Shown here: positions 1-9,872 of the stretch, piece by piece
Layout of the letters: every line of letters starts with the position of its first letter
How positions within the stretch are numbered: position 1 is the first letter of the stretch
From: JAAYCU01 sp964401335
GTDB lineage: Bacteria; Planctomycetota; Phycisphaerae; UBA1845; PWPN01
Direction: 5' to 3'
Assembly: GCA_964401335.1 (NCBI GenBank)
Contig: CAYNYK010000017.1
Location: forward strand, 1-58,754
DNA length: 58,754 nt
Program-made: the position numbers and the translations under genes
The notes under the pieces: generated by a model
Databases searched by the model: none
What the model saw: only the letters and a program-made list of their open reading frames with translations
What the model was told of the DNA's origin: nothing

Positions 1-21
1 GTTATTGATCGGATGGCCTGA
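1..21 (+). CDS. 3' end of an upstream gene (partial)
   Basis: The first 21 bases read in frame as VIDRMA followed by TGA, three bases before the next ATG. The nucleotides resemble those around the end of the GAF-HlyD gene near 3348-3370, which encode AIDYCRMA. A paralogous adaptor gene may therefore end here. Only six codons are visible, so the call rests on position and this short similarity. Confidence 0.22.
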   Translation, partial: VIDRMA

Positions 22-24
22 ATC

Positions 25-1023
25 ATGGCGAAGGTATCGCGGCGGTTACGAGCGGTCGTGGGTGGAATGTTGTTGTTCATGGTTCTGACCGCTATCGGTG
101 CCGGGTCTGATAAATATCCGGTATCCGATATCGCCAAACCCGATACGACCGCGGATGCCACCATCTCCTCCACGATCCTGAATGGTATGACCGCGCCTCA
201 CCGACAAGCGACTCTGGCCGCCCTCCAGCGGGGTCGTATTGAGCAGGTCATGGTGGTAGAGGGTCAGAATGTCCCTGAGGGTAAATTGCTGGTTGTTCTC
301 GACGAAGATGTACAGCAGGCGAATGTAGCCATCGCCCAAGCTCGAGCGGAATGTAATTTGGATATCGAGCAGGCCCGGGTGCGCATGGAGGAAGCCGGGC
401 GCGAGCTCGATCGGGTAATGAAACTGTCCCTGGAAAGCGCCGCTTCGCAACAGGAAGTCAACGAAACGCGTTTGTTGGCTGAAGTTACGCGTATTGAGCA
501 TCAGATTGCTTATTTCCAGCGAATACAGGCCCGAAACGAGTTTCAACGCCAAAAACTGCTATTGGACCAGTACCGGATAAATGCTCCTTTTGCCGGTTAT
601 GTCAGCGTCGTTCTCAAGCATAGTGGCGAAAGCGTGGACGAGCTGGAAAAAATCTTGACGCTCGTGCAATTGGATCCGTTGGAAATCATTTTGGATTGTC
701 CGATTCATCTGGCCCACCTCGTTCAAACGGGCGATCGGATGGAAGTCCGCCCCCTCGATCCGCACTGGTCTCCCAAGATGGGTGAAGTTGTTTGGGCGAG
801 CCGGGTGGCGGACGCGGCCAGCCAAACCTTCAAGGTCAAAATGATCGTGGAAAACAAGGATGCGGGCTGGATGTCCGGCCTGAAAATACAGATTGATCTG
901 TCCAAGCGTCAGTCCGGTCTGGCCACCACTCGCCCGGCAGATTCGGATCAGCGTTCGGCGAGTGGGTGCTTTTTGAATATGGCCTTGGCCCGCAGGCCCA
1001 CGGACACTCAACCTGGGGAGTAA
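25..1023 (+). CDS. HlyD-family periplasmic adaptor (membrane fusion protein)
   Basis: This 332-residue protein has an N-terminal signal or anchor (about residues 8-27). A biotinyl-lipoyl half motif follows near residues 68-95 (LAALQRGRIEQVMVVEGQNV), then a charged helical hairpin (about 97-185), the second lipoyl half (RINAPFAGYVS) and a beta-barrel region. This is the domain order of HlyD/RND adaptors, which bridge an inner-membrane transporter to the outer envelope. It is followed by a PilZ gene, a GAF-HlyD fusion and an M50-type protein on the same strand, so it is probably one of two adaptors for the same machine. The cargo is unknown. Confidence 0.82.
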   Translation: MAKVSRRLRAVVGGMLLFMVLTAIGAGSDKYPVSDIAKPDTTADATISSTILNGMTAPHRQATLAALQRGRIEQVMVVEGQNVPEGKLLVVLDEDVQQANVAIAQARAECNLDIEQARVRMEEAGRELDRVMKLSLESAASQQEVNETRLLAEVTRIEHQIAYFQRIQARNEFQRQKLLLDQYRINAPFAGYVSVVLKHSGESVDELEKILTLVQLDPLEIILDCPIHLAHLVQTGDRMEVRPLDPHWSPKMGEVVWASRVADAASQTFKVKMIVENKDAGWMSGLKIQIDLSKRQSGLATTRPADSDQRSASGCFLNMALARRPTDTQPGE

Positions 1024-1028
1024 GCGAC

Positions 1029-1448
1029 GTGTTTGAAGATTTGGAAAATGACTCGAATCGGATGGGCCAGGACGACGGCTTCGATTTGCTCCAGGAGCTG
1101 GAGCAGAATACCAGCGAGGAAATCCGCCGCCAGCGGGTGCATTTTCGCGTCACCGTCAAGGTAGAGGTAATTCTGCAGTCCGGCAACGCCAGTGAATTGT
1201 TCGACTTCAAGGTTCAGGGGGTCACCGGGGATATCTCGCAGGGTGGCCTCCAAGCCCTGTTTCCGATACCGATCCAGGTTGGAGACGTCTATCGCCTGCA
1301 ATTCAATCGATCGCAACTGGATCTTCCACTGATCTTTGCCCGTTGTGTCCGTTGTCGTTTTGTGCGCGAAGGGGCTTATGAAGGCGGCTTCCAGTTCTTC
1401 GCGCCGGTTGCGCTTCCGGAAAAAATCATGGTTGACCAGGGAGCCTGA
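1029..1448 (+). CDS. PilZ-domain protein, putative c-di-GMP receptor
   Basis: This 139-residue protein is read from GTG at 1029. The start is chosen because GGGGAG lies 8 bases upstream and the gene then does not overlap the preceding HlyD gene. It carries the two PilZ signatures: an arginine-rich motif (RRQRVHFR) and a D-x-S-x-x-G motif (DISQGG), spaced as in c-di-GMP-binding PilZ domains. The N-terminal 30 residues are acidic. Its place between two adaptor genes suggests that c-di-GMP tunes the export system allosterically. Binding is predicted from the motifs only. Confidence 0.78.
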   Translation: MFEDLENDSNRMGQDDGFDLLQELEQNTSEEIRRQRVHFRVTVKVEVILQSGNASELFDFKVQGVTGDISQGGLQALFPIPIQVGDVYRLQFNRSQLDLPLIFARCVRCRFVREGAYEGGFQFFAPVALPEKIMVDQGA

Positions 1449-1490
1449 TCCGGCGAGGCGAGTCCTCATCGGGAGGAGTGTGAAGCTTTT

Positions 1491-3377
1491 ATGACAGGGA
1501 ACGAAACAGGATTCGACAGCGGCTCATCCGCAACTGTCATGGAAGATGGATGGAACGCGGACATCCCCGTGGAGCTTGTCTCCGCGGTTCGCTCCTCCAC
1601 GACGAAGCATCAGTATTTTGCGAAATCCCTGCAAATTATCGCGCGCTCGTTCGGCAGCCCTTATGCGGCCATTTATATTAACTTTGGTTCGGGCGAATTC
1701 GAGGACGATTGCCATTGGGGGCCGACCGACCCGGGATTTTGGAAACCGCCTCTCCAGGAGTTTCTGACCGAAGCCTTAACCCGAAAACAGCCTTGGGCCC
1801 GGGTGCTTAATCCCAAGCGAGGCCGCGTCAAGGCGGTCTTCCTATCCGTACCGGTATACGACGCCGCAAACCGGACGATTGGGGCAATGGCCCTCGTTCA
1901 GGTCGGCTTCGGGACCGATGACGTGCAGGGCCGATTGGCCTCCCTGGAATCGCTGAGCCGACTGGTGGCCCAAGCGACCGAATTACTCATCCAGCCGCGA
2001 GCGGCAGCAACGACTCCCGGTGGTTCAGCACAGGCCTTGGTTCAATCCGCTTCCGCCTCCACCGCCGAGGAACTGGCTTTCGCCATCACCAATAACCTCC
2101 GCAATAAATTCGATTGTGAGCTGGTGGCATTGGGAATGGTCCATCGCCGGAAGGTAAAGGTGCTTTCCCTCTCCGGTCTCGACCAGGTGCCACAACGCAA
2201 TCCCGGTGTGGCCTGCATTCAAGCGGCCATGGAAGAGTGCCTGGATGCGGGTCTGCCCATTGTCTGCCAGAAAGGCGATACCTGGACTTCTGAACGGAGC
2301 ACGGCCGGCTACGGATTGCACCGCCAGTGGCAAGTCTCTGTCAAGGGCGATGCGGTCGCATCCATTCCCTTGCGGAATCATGACCGCACGGCGGCCGTGC
2401 TCAGCCTGCGTCGGCGGGCTACGGAGCCGTTTACCGATCAGCAGATCAAGGAAATTCAATCCAAGGTCGAACCCTATATCGCGGCTTTACTCACGGTTGA
2501 CAAGGCCGGGCGAAGTCTCTTTCGTCATGCTGGCGAATCCCTTTATCAGCAGGTAAGTCTTTTTTCCCAGCCTGGTCATCGTGGCCGGAAATATGCCTCG
2601 GTCATGATGGTCGCCGCGGCGGTGTGGTTTTTCTTCGGTACCTTGGAATATCGACTCAACGTTCCCTGCTTGGTGATTCCGGCCCACAGCCGGCACGTCA
2701 CCGCTCCCTTTGTCGGTATTCTTGAAAAGGCGGAAGTCGTGCAGGGCGATCGCGTGCGACGCGGACAGGTTCTCTGTCAAATGGACACTCGCGGCCTGGT
2801 ACAGGAAAGAGCCGAGCTGCTCGCGGAGATCGCCGTCCACGAACATGATTTGAATCGGGCTTTGGCCGACCGGGAACCGGTGGAAGCGCAACTCGCGACG
2901 GCCAAACAGAAACTCGCCCAAACCCGTCTGGAAATCGCGAATCGTAAAATCGAGGAGGCCACCATGCGTGCGCCTTTCGATGGCGTGGTAATCGTCGGTG
3001 ATTTGCGTAGGCAGATCGGCAGCACAATCGAGCGCGGCACTTCGCTGTTGGAAATCGCCCCTTCTTCCTCTTGGGCCCTGGAACTTCAGGTGCCGGAAGT
3101 TGAGGCGGAGGAACTAATCGGCGGACTCAGTGGAACATTTGCTTTGAAAGCCCGCCCGGAATACACCCAGACCTTCAGCATTACCCGCGTTCATCTCAAA
3201 GCGCAAGCGCAGGGCCGTAAAAATATCTACCTGGCCGAAGGGAATACCCAGGCCGGACCGCCGTGGATGCGCCCGGGAATGGAGGGCCTTGCCAAAATTT
3301 CCATCGGGCGCCGCCCTGTATGGTGGATCACCCTCCATCGCGCTATCGATTATTGCCGGATGGCCTTATGGTTCTAG
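1491..3377 (+). CDS. GAF-domain and HlyD adaptor fusion
   Basis: This 628-residue protein begins at ATG 1491, preceded by GGAGGAG. Residues 1-340 resemble two tandem GAF-like sensor regions. One membrane segment lies near 367-385 (MMVAAAVWFFFGTLEY). The C-terminal half is a classical adaptor: first lipoyl half (APFVGILEKAEVVQGDRV), a helical hairpin rich in Glu, Ala and Arg, and second half (MRAPFDGVVIVGDL). The GAF region should be cytoplasmic and the adaptor periplasmic, so a cytoplasmic signal could gate export. It overlaps the start of the M50-type gene by about 10 bases, which suggests translational coupling. The ligand is unknown. Confidence 0.8.
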   Translation: MTGNETGFDSGSSATVMEDGWNADIPVELVSAVRSSTTKHQYFAKSLQIIARSFGSPYAAIYINFGSGEFEDDCHWGPTDPGFWKPPLQEFLTEALTRKQPWARVLNPKRGRVKAVFLSVPVYDAANRTIGAMALVQVGFGTDDVQGRLASLESLSRLVAQATELLIQPRAAATTPGGSAQALVQSASASTAEELAFAITNNLRNKFDCELVALGMVHRRKVKVLSLSGLDQVPQRNPGVACIQAAMEECLDAGLPIVCQKGDTWTSERSTAGYGLHRQWQVSVKGDAVASIPLRNHDRTAAVLSLRRRATEPFTDQQIKEIQSKVEPYIAALLTVDKAGRSLFRHAGESLYQQVSLFSQPGHRGRKYASVMMVAAAVWFFFGTLEYRLNVPCLVIPAHSRHVTAPFVGILEKAEVVQGDRVRRGQVLCQMDTRGLVQERAELLAEIAVHEHDLNRALADREPVEAQLATAKQKLAQTRLEIANRKIEEATMRAPFDGVVIVGDLRRQIGSTIERGTSLLEIAPSSSWALELQVPEVEAEELIGGLSGTFALKARPEYTQTFSITRVHLKAQAQGRKNIYLAEGNTQAGPPWMRPGMEGLAKISIGRRPVWWITLHRAIDYCRMALWF

Positions 3378-5527
3378 GGAACGTGACAACTTCGGCCGAG
3401 GCTGCCCCCCCGCGGACGCTGAGCGATCGCCTGGGCAAGGTCTATATTGGGGTGCGCCAGGATCTGGAAATCACCCGCCATCTGTTTCGTGGCCAACCGG
3501 AATACCTGTTGCGCGATCCGATCACCGGGCAAAGCCACCGCCTGAGCCCCCAGGATTACACGGTCTTTGTCAATCTCCATCGCGATTACACTCTCCACGA
3601 GACTTTTATCCGATTGGTTCGTGAGGGGCTTGCCGTCGAGGAGGATGAGGAAAAATTTTACCGTTTTGTCGTCATGCTCCATCACCTGAATTTCCTCCAC
3701 CTGCCCCTGTCCGACGAAAAACGACTTTATCAACGTTACCTTGCCCGACAATCCGCCGCCCACAGGCAGAGATGGTGCAGTCTGTTGTTTCTGCGCGTGC
3801 CGCTGCTTAATCCGGATGCCTTTCTTAAGCGGACGGTTCATCGTGTCCGCTTTTTATACAGCGGCTGGTTCCTGGCGATCTGGCTGGTCGTGGTCGGGGC
3901 CGCCGGTTATGTTGCTCTTCGACAATGGGATCAGTTTACGCAACCCACGGAGGGGCTCCTGGCTACACGCAACCTGGCCCTGATGTGGGTCACGCTTATA
4001 GGTCTTAAAGTCATTCATGAATTCGGCCATGCCTATGCCTGTAAACACTTCGGCGGACATGTCCCGGAAATGGGGGTGTATTTAATTGTTTTAACTCCCA
4101 TGGCCTACGTCGATGCCACCGCTTCATGGGGTTTCACCCGCAAACGGGAACGTCTGATCGTCTGCCTGGCGGGTATGTATATCGAAATATTCGTCGCCGC
4201 CGCGGCCTTGTTCGTCTGGTCCATGACCCTGCCGGGTTTGTTGCACGACGTTGCCTTTAATATCGTTTTCCTGGCCGGTGTACTCACCGTTGTGTTTAAC
4301 ATCAACCCCCTCATGCGCTATGACGGCTACTATGTACTCAGCGATCTGCTGGAGATTCCCAATCTTCGTCAGCGGGCCGTTCAATATCTTATGAATATCG
4401 GGAAACGCCTCTTTCTCGGTCTGCGCATCGAGCACCCCATCGGCGGCCATCGCGAACGATGGACCCTGCTGACTTTTGGTCTATGCACAAGTCTGTACCG
4501 GGCCACCGTGTTCCTGGCCATCGGGGTGGTCGTGGCGTACAAATTTGGAATCCCCGGCCTACTGCTGGCCGGTTTGCTTCTGGGAGGAATGATCTTCAAT
4601 AAGATGCTCGCCCTGACCCGTTATCTTTGGCATGCTCGGGAAACGGCCCCGGTCCGCGCCCGCGCCGTCGTGGTCAGCATCTTGGCCCTTCTGGTGATCC
4701 CTGGCGGCCTGGCTTTGGTACCGATTCCCGGCACGGTACGCACACCGGGCGTGCTGCAAACCGATCGGGAAACAATTGTTCGGGCTCGCGTGGAGGGGGT
4801 TGTCCGGAACGTCCACCTTGAGATAGGACAAATGGTTCGGCCCGAGGATGTTCTTGTCGAATTGAGGAACGAGGATTGTGAGGAGGCGGTTGCCATCGCG
4901 ACTGCCGCCTTGCAATCGGCCGAAATACTTACAACCGCCTACGAAACCACCGAACCGGTTACGGCCATGCGGATGCAGGAGCAGGCAGGCGTCTGTAAGC
5001 TCGATCTGCAACGTCGCCAGAAGGATCTGGATGCCTTACGTATCCGTGCGCGGTTGGAGGGATATTTGCTTGACGGCCTCACGGACCGCGATAGCGGCCG
5101 ATTTGTTCGCCAGGGTGAACCGATTGCCGCGATCGGTACGGGTCGCTGGCAGGTACGAACCTTCCTGACCGAGCAGGAGGTTGCCGACGTCCGCCCGACC
5201 GTCGGCCAGTTGGTCGAGGTGCGATTTCATTCCGATCCCGGCTTATTGTATAAAGGGATTGTCCGACTGGTTATGCCCACCGGATTACGCAACGTAAGCC
5301 ACGACTTATTGACCCAGAAAGGCGAGGGAGAAATTGCGATTGATCCCCTGACAGGGGGTACAACCCAACCTTATTTCGAGGTGGTTATCGACTTGTCGGA
5401 ACCGCCGGCGAAGCTTTGTCAATACGGCATGACTTGCAAGGTTAACTTCGATACCCATGCCGCGCCCGTCGGAGTTGCCGTGGTTCGTGCTCTGCTTCGC
5501 TTTACCCATGCCATTATGCAGGGATGA
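3368..5527 (+). CDS. M50-type membrane metalloprotease with lipoyl-like domain
   Basis: This protein of about 719 residues starts at ATG 3368, overlapping the end of the GAF-HlyD gene. It has a cytoplasmic N-terminal domain of about 160 residues and several membrane segments. The zinc motif HEFGH is at residues 217-221 inside a helix, and NPLMRYDG (313-320) is the second site-2-protease signature. A lipoyl/barrel-sandwich pair lies in the C-terminal 200 residues. This architecture (YydH-like peptide zinc metalloprotease fused to an adaptor arm) is known from bacterial export clusters. Whether it cleaves a leader peptide or only transports is not known. No obvious small substrate gene is in the window. 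Confidence 0.82.
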   Translation: MVLGNVTTSAEAAPPRTLSDRLGKVYIGVRQDLEITRHLFRGQPEYLLRDPITGQSHRLSPQDYTVFVNLHRDYTLHETFIRLVREGLAVEEDEEKFYRFVVMLHHLNFLHLPLSDEKRLYQRYLARQSAAHRQRWCSLLFLRVPLLNPDAFLKRTVHRVRFLYSGWFLAIWLVVVGAAGYVALRQWDQFTQPTEGLLATRNLALMWVTLIGLKVIHEFGHAYACKHFGGHVPEMGVYLIVLTPMAYVDATASWGFTRKRERLIVCLAGMYIEIFVAAAALFVWSMTLPGLLHDVAFNIVFLAGVLTVVFNINPLMRYDGYYVLSDLLEIPNLRQRAVQYLMNIGKRLFLGLRIEHPIGGHRERWTLLTFGLCTSLYRATVFLAIGVVVAYKFGIPGLLLAGLLLGGMIFNKMLALTRYLWHARETAPVRARAVVVSILALLVIPGGLALVPIPGTVRTPGVLQTDRETIVRARVEGVVRNVHLEIGQMVRPEDVLVELRNEDCEEAVAIATAALQSAEILTTAYETTEPVTAMRMQEQAGVCKLDLQRRQKDLDALRIRARLEGYLLDGLTDRDSGRFVRQGEPIAAIGTGRWQVRTFLTEQEVADVRPTVGQLVEVRFHSDPGLLYKGIVRLVMPTGLRNVSHDLLTQKGEGEIAIDPLTGGTTQPYFEVVIDLSEPPAKLCQYGMTCKVNFDTHAAPVGVAVVRALLRFTHAIMQG

Positions 5528-5617
5528 TCCCTCTCAACCTTGCGTCGAGTCTCCCTATCAACGACAATAAGCTTCCGGTGTGCGGGACAAACATTCATTC
5601 GTGATAGGTGCGCATAT

Positions 5618-6532
5618 ATGAGTAAGGTGATCGATCGACGTCAGTTATTGTGTAATTCCTTAACCACCGCGGCCGGCCTGTCGGCGGCCGCTACTTTGGC
5701 AGAGGCCGGGCGGGTTACAGCCGAACCCGCGGCTGGGTCGGCGAACGCGAAACAGCCGCGAAAATTCAAGCTCGGATTGGTCACCTACTTGCTGGCCGCC
5801 GAGTGGGACCTGCCCACGATTATCCGTCGATGCCCGGCGGCCGGCATCCATGCCGTCGAATTTCGCACCACCCACAAGCACGGCGTCGAACCGTCGCTTA
5901 CGAAAGCCGAGCGTGCTGATGTAAAAAAACGTTGCGCTGACGGTAACCTCATCATCTGGAGCCTGGGGACCGCTTGCGATTTTCACTATACGGACCAGGC
6001 TAAACTACGCGAGCATATTGACACGGCCCTGCGTTTCATCGATTTGGCCCACGACTTGGGTGCCAACCACATCAAGGTCCGCCCCAACGCGCTACCCCCG
6101 GAGGTCAGCGAGGAAAAAACCCTTGAACAGATTGGCCGCTCGTTGCACACGCTGGGCCAGGCGGCGGCCGCTGCCGGCGTGCGCGTTTCCTGCGAGGTGC
6201 ATGGCCGGGATACCCAGTACCCGCCGCGCATGCGCAAAATCATCGAGATCGCCGACCACCCGGCCGTCGGAGTCACCTGGAATTGCAACGACACGGATAT
6301 CAAGGACGGATCGGTCAAGGAATACTTCGGTTTGCTGAGTCGCTGGATATTCAACGTGCATATCCGTGAGTTGATTTCCGACTACCCCTATCGGGAATTG
6401 TTCACCCTTCTGAACGGTATCGGTTACGAAGGTTATACCATGATCGAAACCGACGGCCTGGAAACCACCAGCGAAAAGGACAGCATCCGGTTTATGAAGT
6501 ATTACAAATCGTTGTGGGAACAGTTGTCGTAA
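5618..6532 (+). CDS. Sugar phosphate isomerase/epimerase-like TIM-barrel protein, Tat-exported
   Basis: This 304-residue protein starts at ATG 5618, chosen because it places a twin-arginine signal (DRRQLL followed by an Ala-rich hydrophobic stretch) at the N-terminus. The rest is an AP-endonuclease/xylose isomerase-like barrel. Metal-ligand-type residues are seen in AVEFRTTHKHG, SCEVHGRD, WNCNDTD and MIETDG. This family acts on keto sugars or inositols, and planctomycetes carry many exported paralogs. The exact substrate cannot be told. It is convergent with the kinase gene, 106 bases away. Confidence 0.72.
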   Translation: MSKVIDRRQLLCNSLTTAAGLSAAATLAEAGRVTAEPAAGSANAKQPRKFKLGLVTYLLAAEWDLPTIIRRCPAAGIHAVEFRTTHKHGVEPSLTKAERADVKKRCADGNLIIWSLGTACDFHYTDQAKLREHIDTALRFIDLAHDLGANHIKVRPNALPPEVSEEKTLEQIGRSLHTLGQAAAAAGVRVSCEVHGRDTQYPPRMRKIIEIADHPAVGVTWNCNDTDIKDGSVKEYFGLLSRWIFNVHIRELISDYPYRELFTLLNGIGYEGYTMIETDGLETTSEKDSIRFMKYYKSLWEQLS

Positions 6533-6638
6533 CCGGCGAGTAAATGAACACCGATTCCCCGCAAACCGGCCGGCCGAGAAGGATTCGGGCCGGATGGGAG
6601 CGGTCGGGCCTCATGGACGGTTCTTCAGGTTTGGATGG

Positions 6639-9600
6639 TCAGGTCAGCGCGACGGTTGACAAGTACTTGTGGACCATGGCTATGAGGTCCGCGCGGTTGA
6701 TGGGTTTGGTGAGGTAATCGTCGCATCCGGCCCGGAGGCACTTGTCGCGGTCCGTGGCCATGGCGTGGGCGGTCAGGGCGAGAATTGGACCTCGATAGCC
6801 CCGTTCGCGTAGCTCTCGGGTGGCTTCGTAACCGTCCATGACCGGCATCTGCATGTCCATGAGAATCACGTCAAAGGGCGGGACTCTTGTCGATGTGATT
6901 TCGCCCGCCATGCCCGCCGTGACGATCTCGACCGCCTGAGCTCCGTTCTCGACAATCGTGACTTCGGCGCCCTGTTTTTTCAGGAAGAAAGAGATCAGCC
7001 GCTGGTTATCTACGCCATCCTCGACCAGAAGCACGTGTCCGGCAAGGTTCGCAACCAAAGAATCGGGCGAAGGGGCCGCGGTTTGCTCGGCGCATGATTG
7101 TTTAGCGGCCATGTCCACCAAGGTCACTCCGGTGGTCGGTCCCGAGCATATACTCAGGTGGAATCTACTGCCTTTTCCCAGCGTACTTTCGACCGTGATA
7201 TCTCCTCCCAGCATGGCCGCCAGTCTTTTGCTGATGGTTAATCCCAGACCAGTGCCCCCATATTTGCGGGTGGTGGATGAATCCCCCTGAGTGAAGGGCA
7301 TGAACAAGCGGTCCATCTGTTGCGGAGGTATGCCGATCCCCGTATCGATCACCTCGAACTGGAGGGTGCCTCGTCTCTCGGTTTCGCCACGTGTACCGGG
7401 CTCCTCAAGATAGTGAATGATCAATCGGATACCCCCGCGATCTGTGAATTTAATGGCGTTTCCGAGCAGATTAATCAGGATTTGTCGCAAGCGGACGGGG
7501 TCGGTTCGGAACGTTTCCGGTAACCATCCGACGTATTCGATGTTAAACCTCAGGTTCTTGGCCTCGGCCCGAGGTCGCATCAGCGCCTCTGTTTCGGCGA
7601 TAAATTCGCCGAGCGAACAGGGCAGCATTTCAACTTCGAGCTGGCCGGCCTCGATCTTGGATAGATCGAGAATGTCATTGACAATCCGCAGCAGGTAGTC
7701 GCCATTGCGCCGGATGGTCTGGATATGCTCGGCCATATCGCTCCGCCCGAAGACGCATTGCTTGGCGCATTCCTCGGCGATCGTATCGGCGAACCCCAGA
7801 ATCGCGGTCATCGGGGTGCGGATTTCATGGCTCATATTGGCCAGGAATTCGCTTTTAGCCTGGGTGGCGCTCTCGGCTTTACGGGCGTACTCGACGGCGC
7901 TGTGTCGGGCCTGAATCAAATCCTCCATCATGCTCAATGCCAGGGTGTGATTCTTTTTTAATTGCGCGTTCGCCCGACTCAGATGGGATTGCTGGACGCC
8001 CATCGTTCCAAGCAGGGTGGTGAATTCGCTGAGGAACCGCATGATCGGATCGAGCCGACGTCGGTCCAGGATGGGTACCTCGGCCATGGCCGCCAGGTAC
8101 TCTTCCCGCGGAAAACCGTATCGGGCGGCCTGTTCAATAAAAAAGGACTGGTCCGGCCGGTCAAGAAAGAACTGGCCCACGAAAAAGTTCGCTACATGAA
8201 CCCCGCAAACGACGATAGGCGAAGCCATGTCCGTCAGCCCGTTCTTGCAGGTATAGAACGAATAGTGCTGTCCGTCGAGAATTTGACCGGTGATCTGCGT
8301 GTCGCATTCGATGCACTTTTTTAGGGTGTTCGGATGAGCACGATGGAATTGGGTGCATATACGTTGCCACCGGGCCGCTACCAGAACCTCGCCCCGCAGG
8401 TCGATAATGGCCGCGGCTACGCCCACCGATTCGCAAAAGCTTTCGATCAAGCCCTTTAACTTCTTCATTTTGGCTAATACTTCTCCCGCGTCCAGATGCG
8501 TCTCGGTCGGCTCGATGGGTTCTGCGGCTTGAGCGCCCCGCCGATCATCATCCCCTTGTTCTGAGACGCGATAGCACCGCTCTTGGCCGAGTTCATCGAG
8601 AAGCCTGTTCACCTGTAGTTTCAAGTCGAGGATTCGGCTTTCGCGTCCCACCATCGCGCGGTTGTGTCGTTCCACCTCGTCAAGGGATTCGGTCAGTCTG
8701 GTCTCCGCTCTTTGACGTTCGCTGATTTCCAGTTGAAGGTCGCGGTTGGCCTCGGCCAGCTCCCGCGTGCGCTCATCAACCAGCCGATGCACCAGCGCGG
8801 CCCGATTGAAACTGCTTCGGAGAAAAGCGGTTAATAAGCCGGTCAATAAGCAGCCACCCGATAGTACCCACCACGGGCTTGTCGAGGAGTGTTTTGCCAA
8901 AAACGCCGGTGTCGGAGCAAAATCCAGCGACCATTTCCGACCGGTGATTTCGATCGTCCCTTGCAGGTTGAGCTCCTCTTGCATGAACGCACGGATGCGA
9001 GACCCCGGTTCGCAGACCTCGTGTTGGAGCCGGGAACGATGGTAATAGAGCAATTGAGGCCGGTCTGGGTCGGTTGTGTCCGTGATCCTGAAATGGATGC
9101 CCGTGGGTTCCAGGGAATCAAGCGCATGCTCGACGAATCGATCGATGAGTAATGCCTCAAGAATAAATCCCTGGAGGGATTGCCTGCGTTCCTCCAGCGT
9201 GTCCGCGGGCAACCTCCGATCGTAAATCGGGGCGAACAGCCATATCATGTTTGGTTTCTGGTCGTTCGCGAGTGGGAGCGATGGCATGACGGTTATGGGT
9301 TGCCCCGTGTCGCGAGCCTGCGCGAGAGCGTCCCTAAAACACGGGGATGAAGCCAGATCATGGCCCATGTCCGCTTCATTGCCCGTATAGGGCTCCAGAT
9401 AATAGATCGGAAAGTAGACTTCACGTGGCGCGGCCGTGACCATGCCTTGAAGAGTGTGTTGTTCGGTGATCCGATAGCCATCCATGCCATCTTGGTGAGC
9501 AGTGAGCTCCAAAAGATCGCGTTGTTGATGAGGAACCCGGGGGACCCAGGCCAAGGCACGAATCTCGGGATGGTTGCGAAAATATTGCTTGACCCCTCTG

Positions 9601-9872
9601 GCAAATTCAAAGCGATCGACATGTTCGGAGGCATCAAACAGCGAGCCAATCGCCTCCAAAATCGATAGTTTGTCTTGAATCGATCGGCGGGTTGATTCCA
9701 ATCGCTGTTCGGCCAGATGGATGAATTGTCCCTTTGTTTCCCGCTGTTGGAGCCGGACAAGCTGGGAAACAGCCACGAGGGTCAGAGTCATTCCCAACAG
9801 CAGGGTAATTCCCAGAACAATGGGTTTACCTTGTCGCAACCTGCGACTCTCAATGTCCTGACGATTCCGCAT
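6639..9872 (-). CDS. Hybrid sensor histidine kinase (CHASE, PocR, HisKA, HATPase, REC)
   Basis: This 1077-residue protein has an N-terminal membrane segment (about 18-40), an extracytoplasmic CHASE-like domain (ALAWVPRV) and a second membrane segment near 330-350. A coiled linker leads to a PocR-like sensor domain (about 470-640, with Cys-rich CIECDTQITG and VGQFFLDRPDQ). The catalytic part has an H-box (SHEIRTPM), N-box (LLGNAIKF), G-boxes (DTGIGIP, GGTGLGLTISKRL) and a receiver with phospho-Asp in VILMDMQMPVMDG and Lys in YLTKPI. It probably senses one external and one internal ligand. The start at 9872 is preceded by GAGGGAG. No partner regulator is adjacent. Confidence 0.9.
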   Translation of the reverse strand: MRNRQDIESRRLRQGKPIVLGITLLLGMTLTLVAVSQLVRLQQRETKGQFIHLAEQRLESTRRSIQDKLSILEAIGSLFDASEHVDRFEFARGVKQYFRNHPEIRALAWVPRVPHQQRDLLELTAHQDGMDGYRITEQHTLQGMVTAAPREVYFPIYYLEPYTGNEADMGHDLASSPCFRDALAQARDTGQPITVMPSLPLANDQKPNMIWLFAPIYDRRLPADTLEERRQSLQGFILEALLIDRFVEHALDSLEPTGIHFRITDTTDPDRPQLLYYHRSRLQHEVCEPGSRIRAFMQEELNLQGTIEITGRKWSLDFAPTPAFLAKHSSTSPWWVLSGGCLLTGLLTAFLRSSFNRAALVHRLVDERTRELAEANRDLQLEISERQRAETRLTESLDEVERHNRAMVGRESRILDLKLQVNRLLDELGQERCYRVSEQGDDDRRGAQAAEPIEPTETHLDAGEVLAKMKKLKGLIESFCESVGVAAAIIDLRGEVLVAARWQRICTQFHRAHPNTLKKCIECDTQITGQILDGQHYSFYTCKNGLTDMASPIVVCGVHVANFFVGQFFLDRPDQSFFIEQAARYGFPREEYLAAMAEVPILDRRRLDPIMRFLSEFTTLLGTMGVQQSHLSRANAQLKKNHTLALSMMEDLIQARHSAVEYARKAESATQAKSEFLANMSHEIRTPMTAILGFADTIAEECAKQCVFGRSDMAEHIQTIRRNGDYLLRIVNDILDLSKIEAGQLEVEMLPCSLGEFIAETEALMRPRAEAKNLRFNIEYVGWLPETFRTDPVRLRQILINLLGNAIKFTDRGGIRLIIHYLEEPGTRGETERRGTLQFEVIDTGIGIPPQQMDRLFMPFTQGDSSTTRKYGGTGLGLTISKRLAAMLGGDITVESTLGKGSRFHLSICSGPTTGVTLVDMAAKQSCAEQTAAPSPDSLVANLAGHVLLVEDGVDNQRLISFFLKKQGAEVTIVENGAQAVEIVTAGMAGEITSTRVPPFDVILMDMQMPVMDGYEATRELRERGYRGPILALTAHAMATDRDKCLRAGCDDYLTKPINRADLIAMVHKYLSTVALT

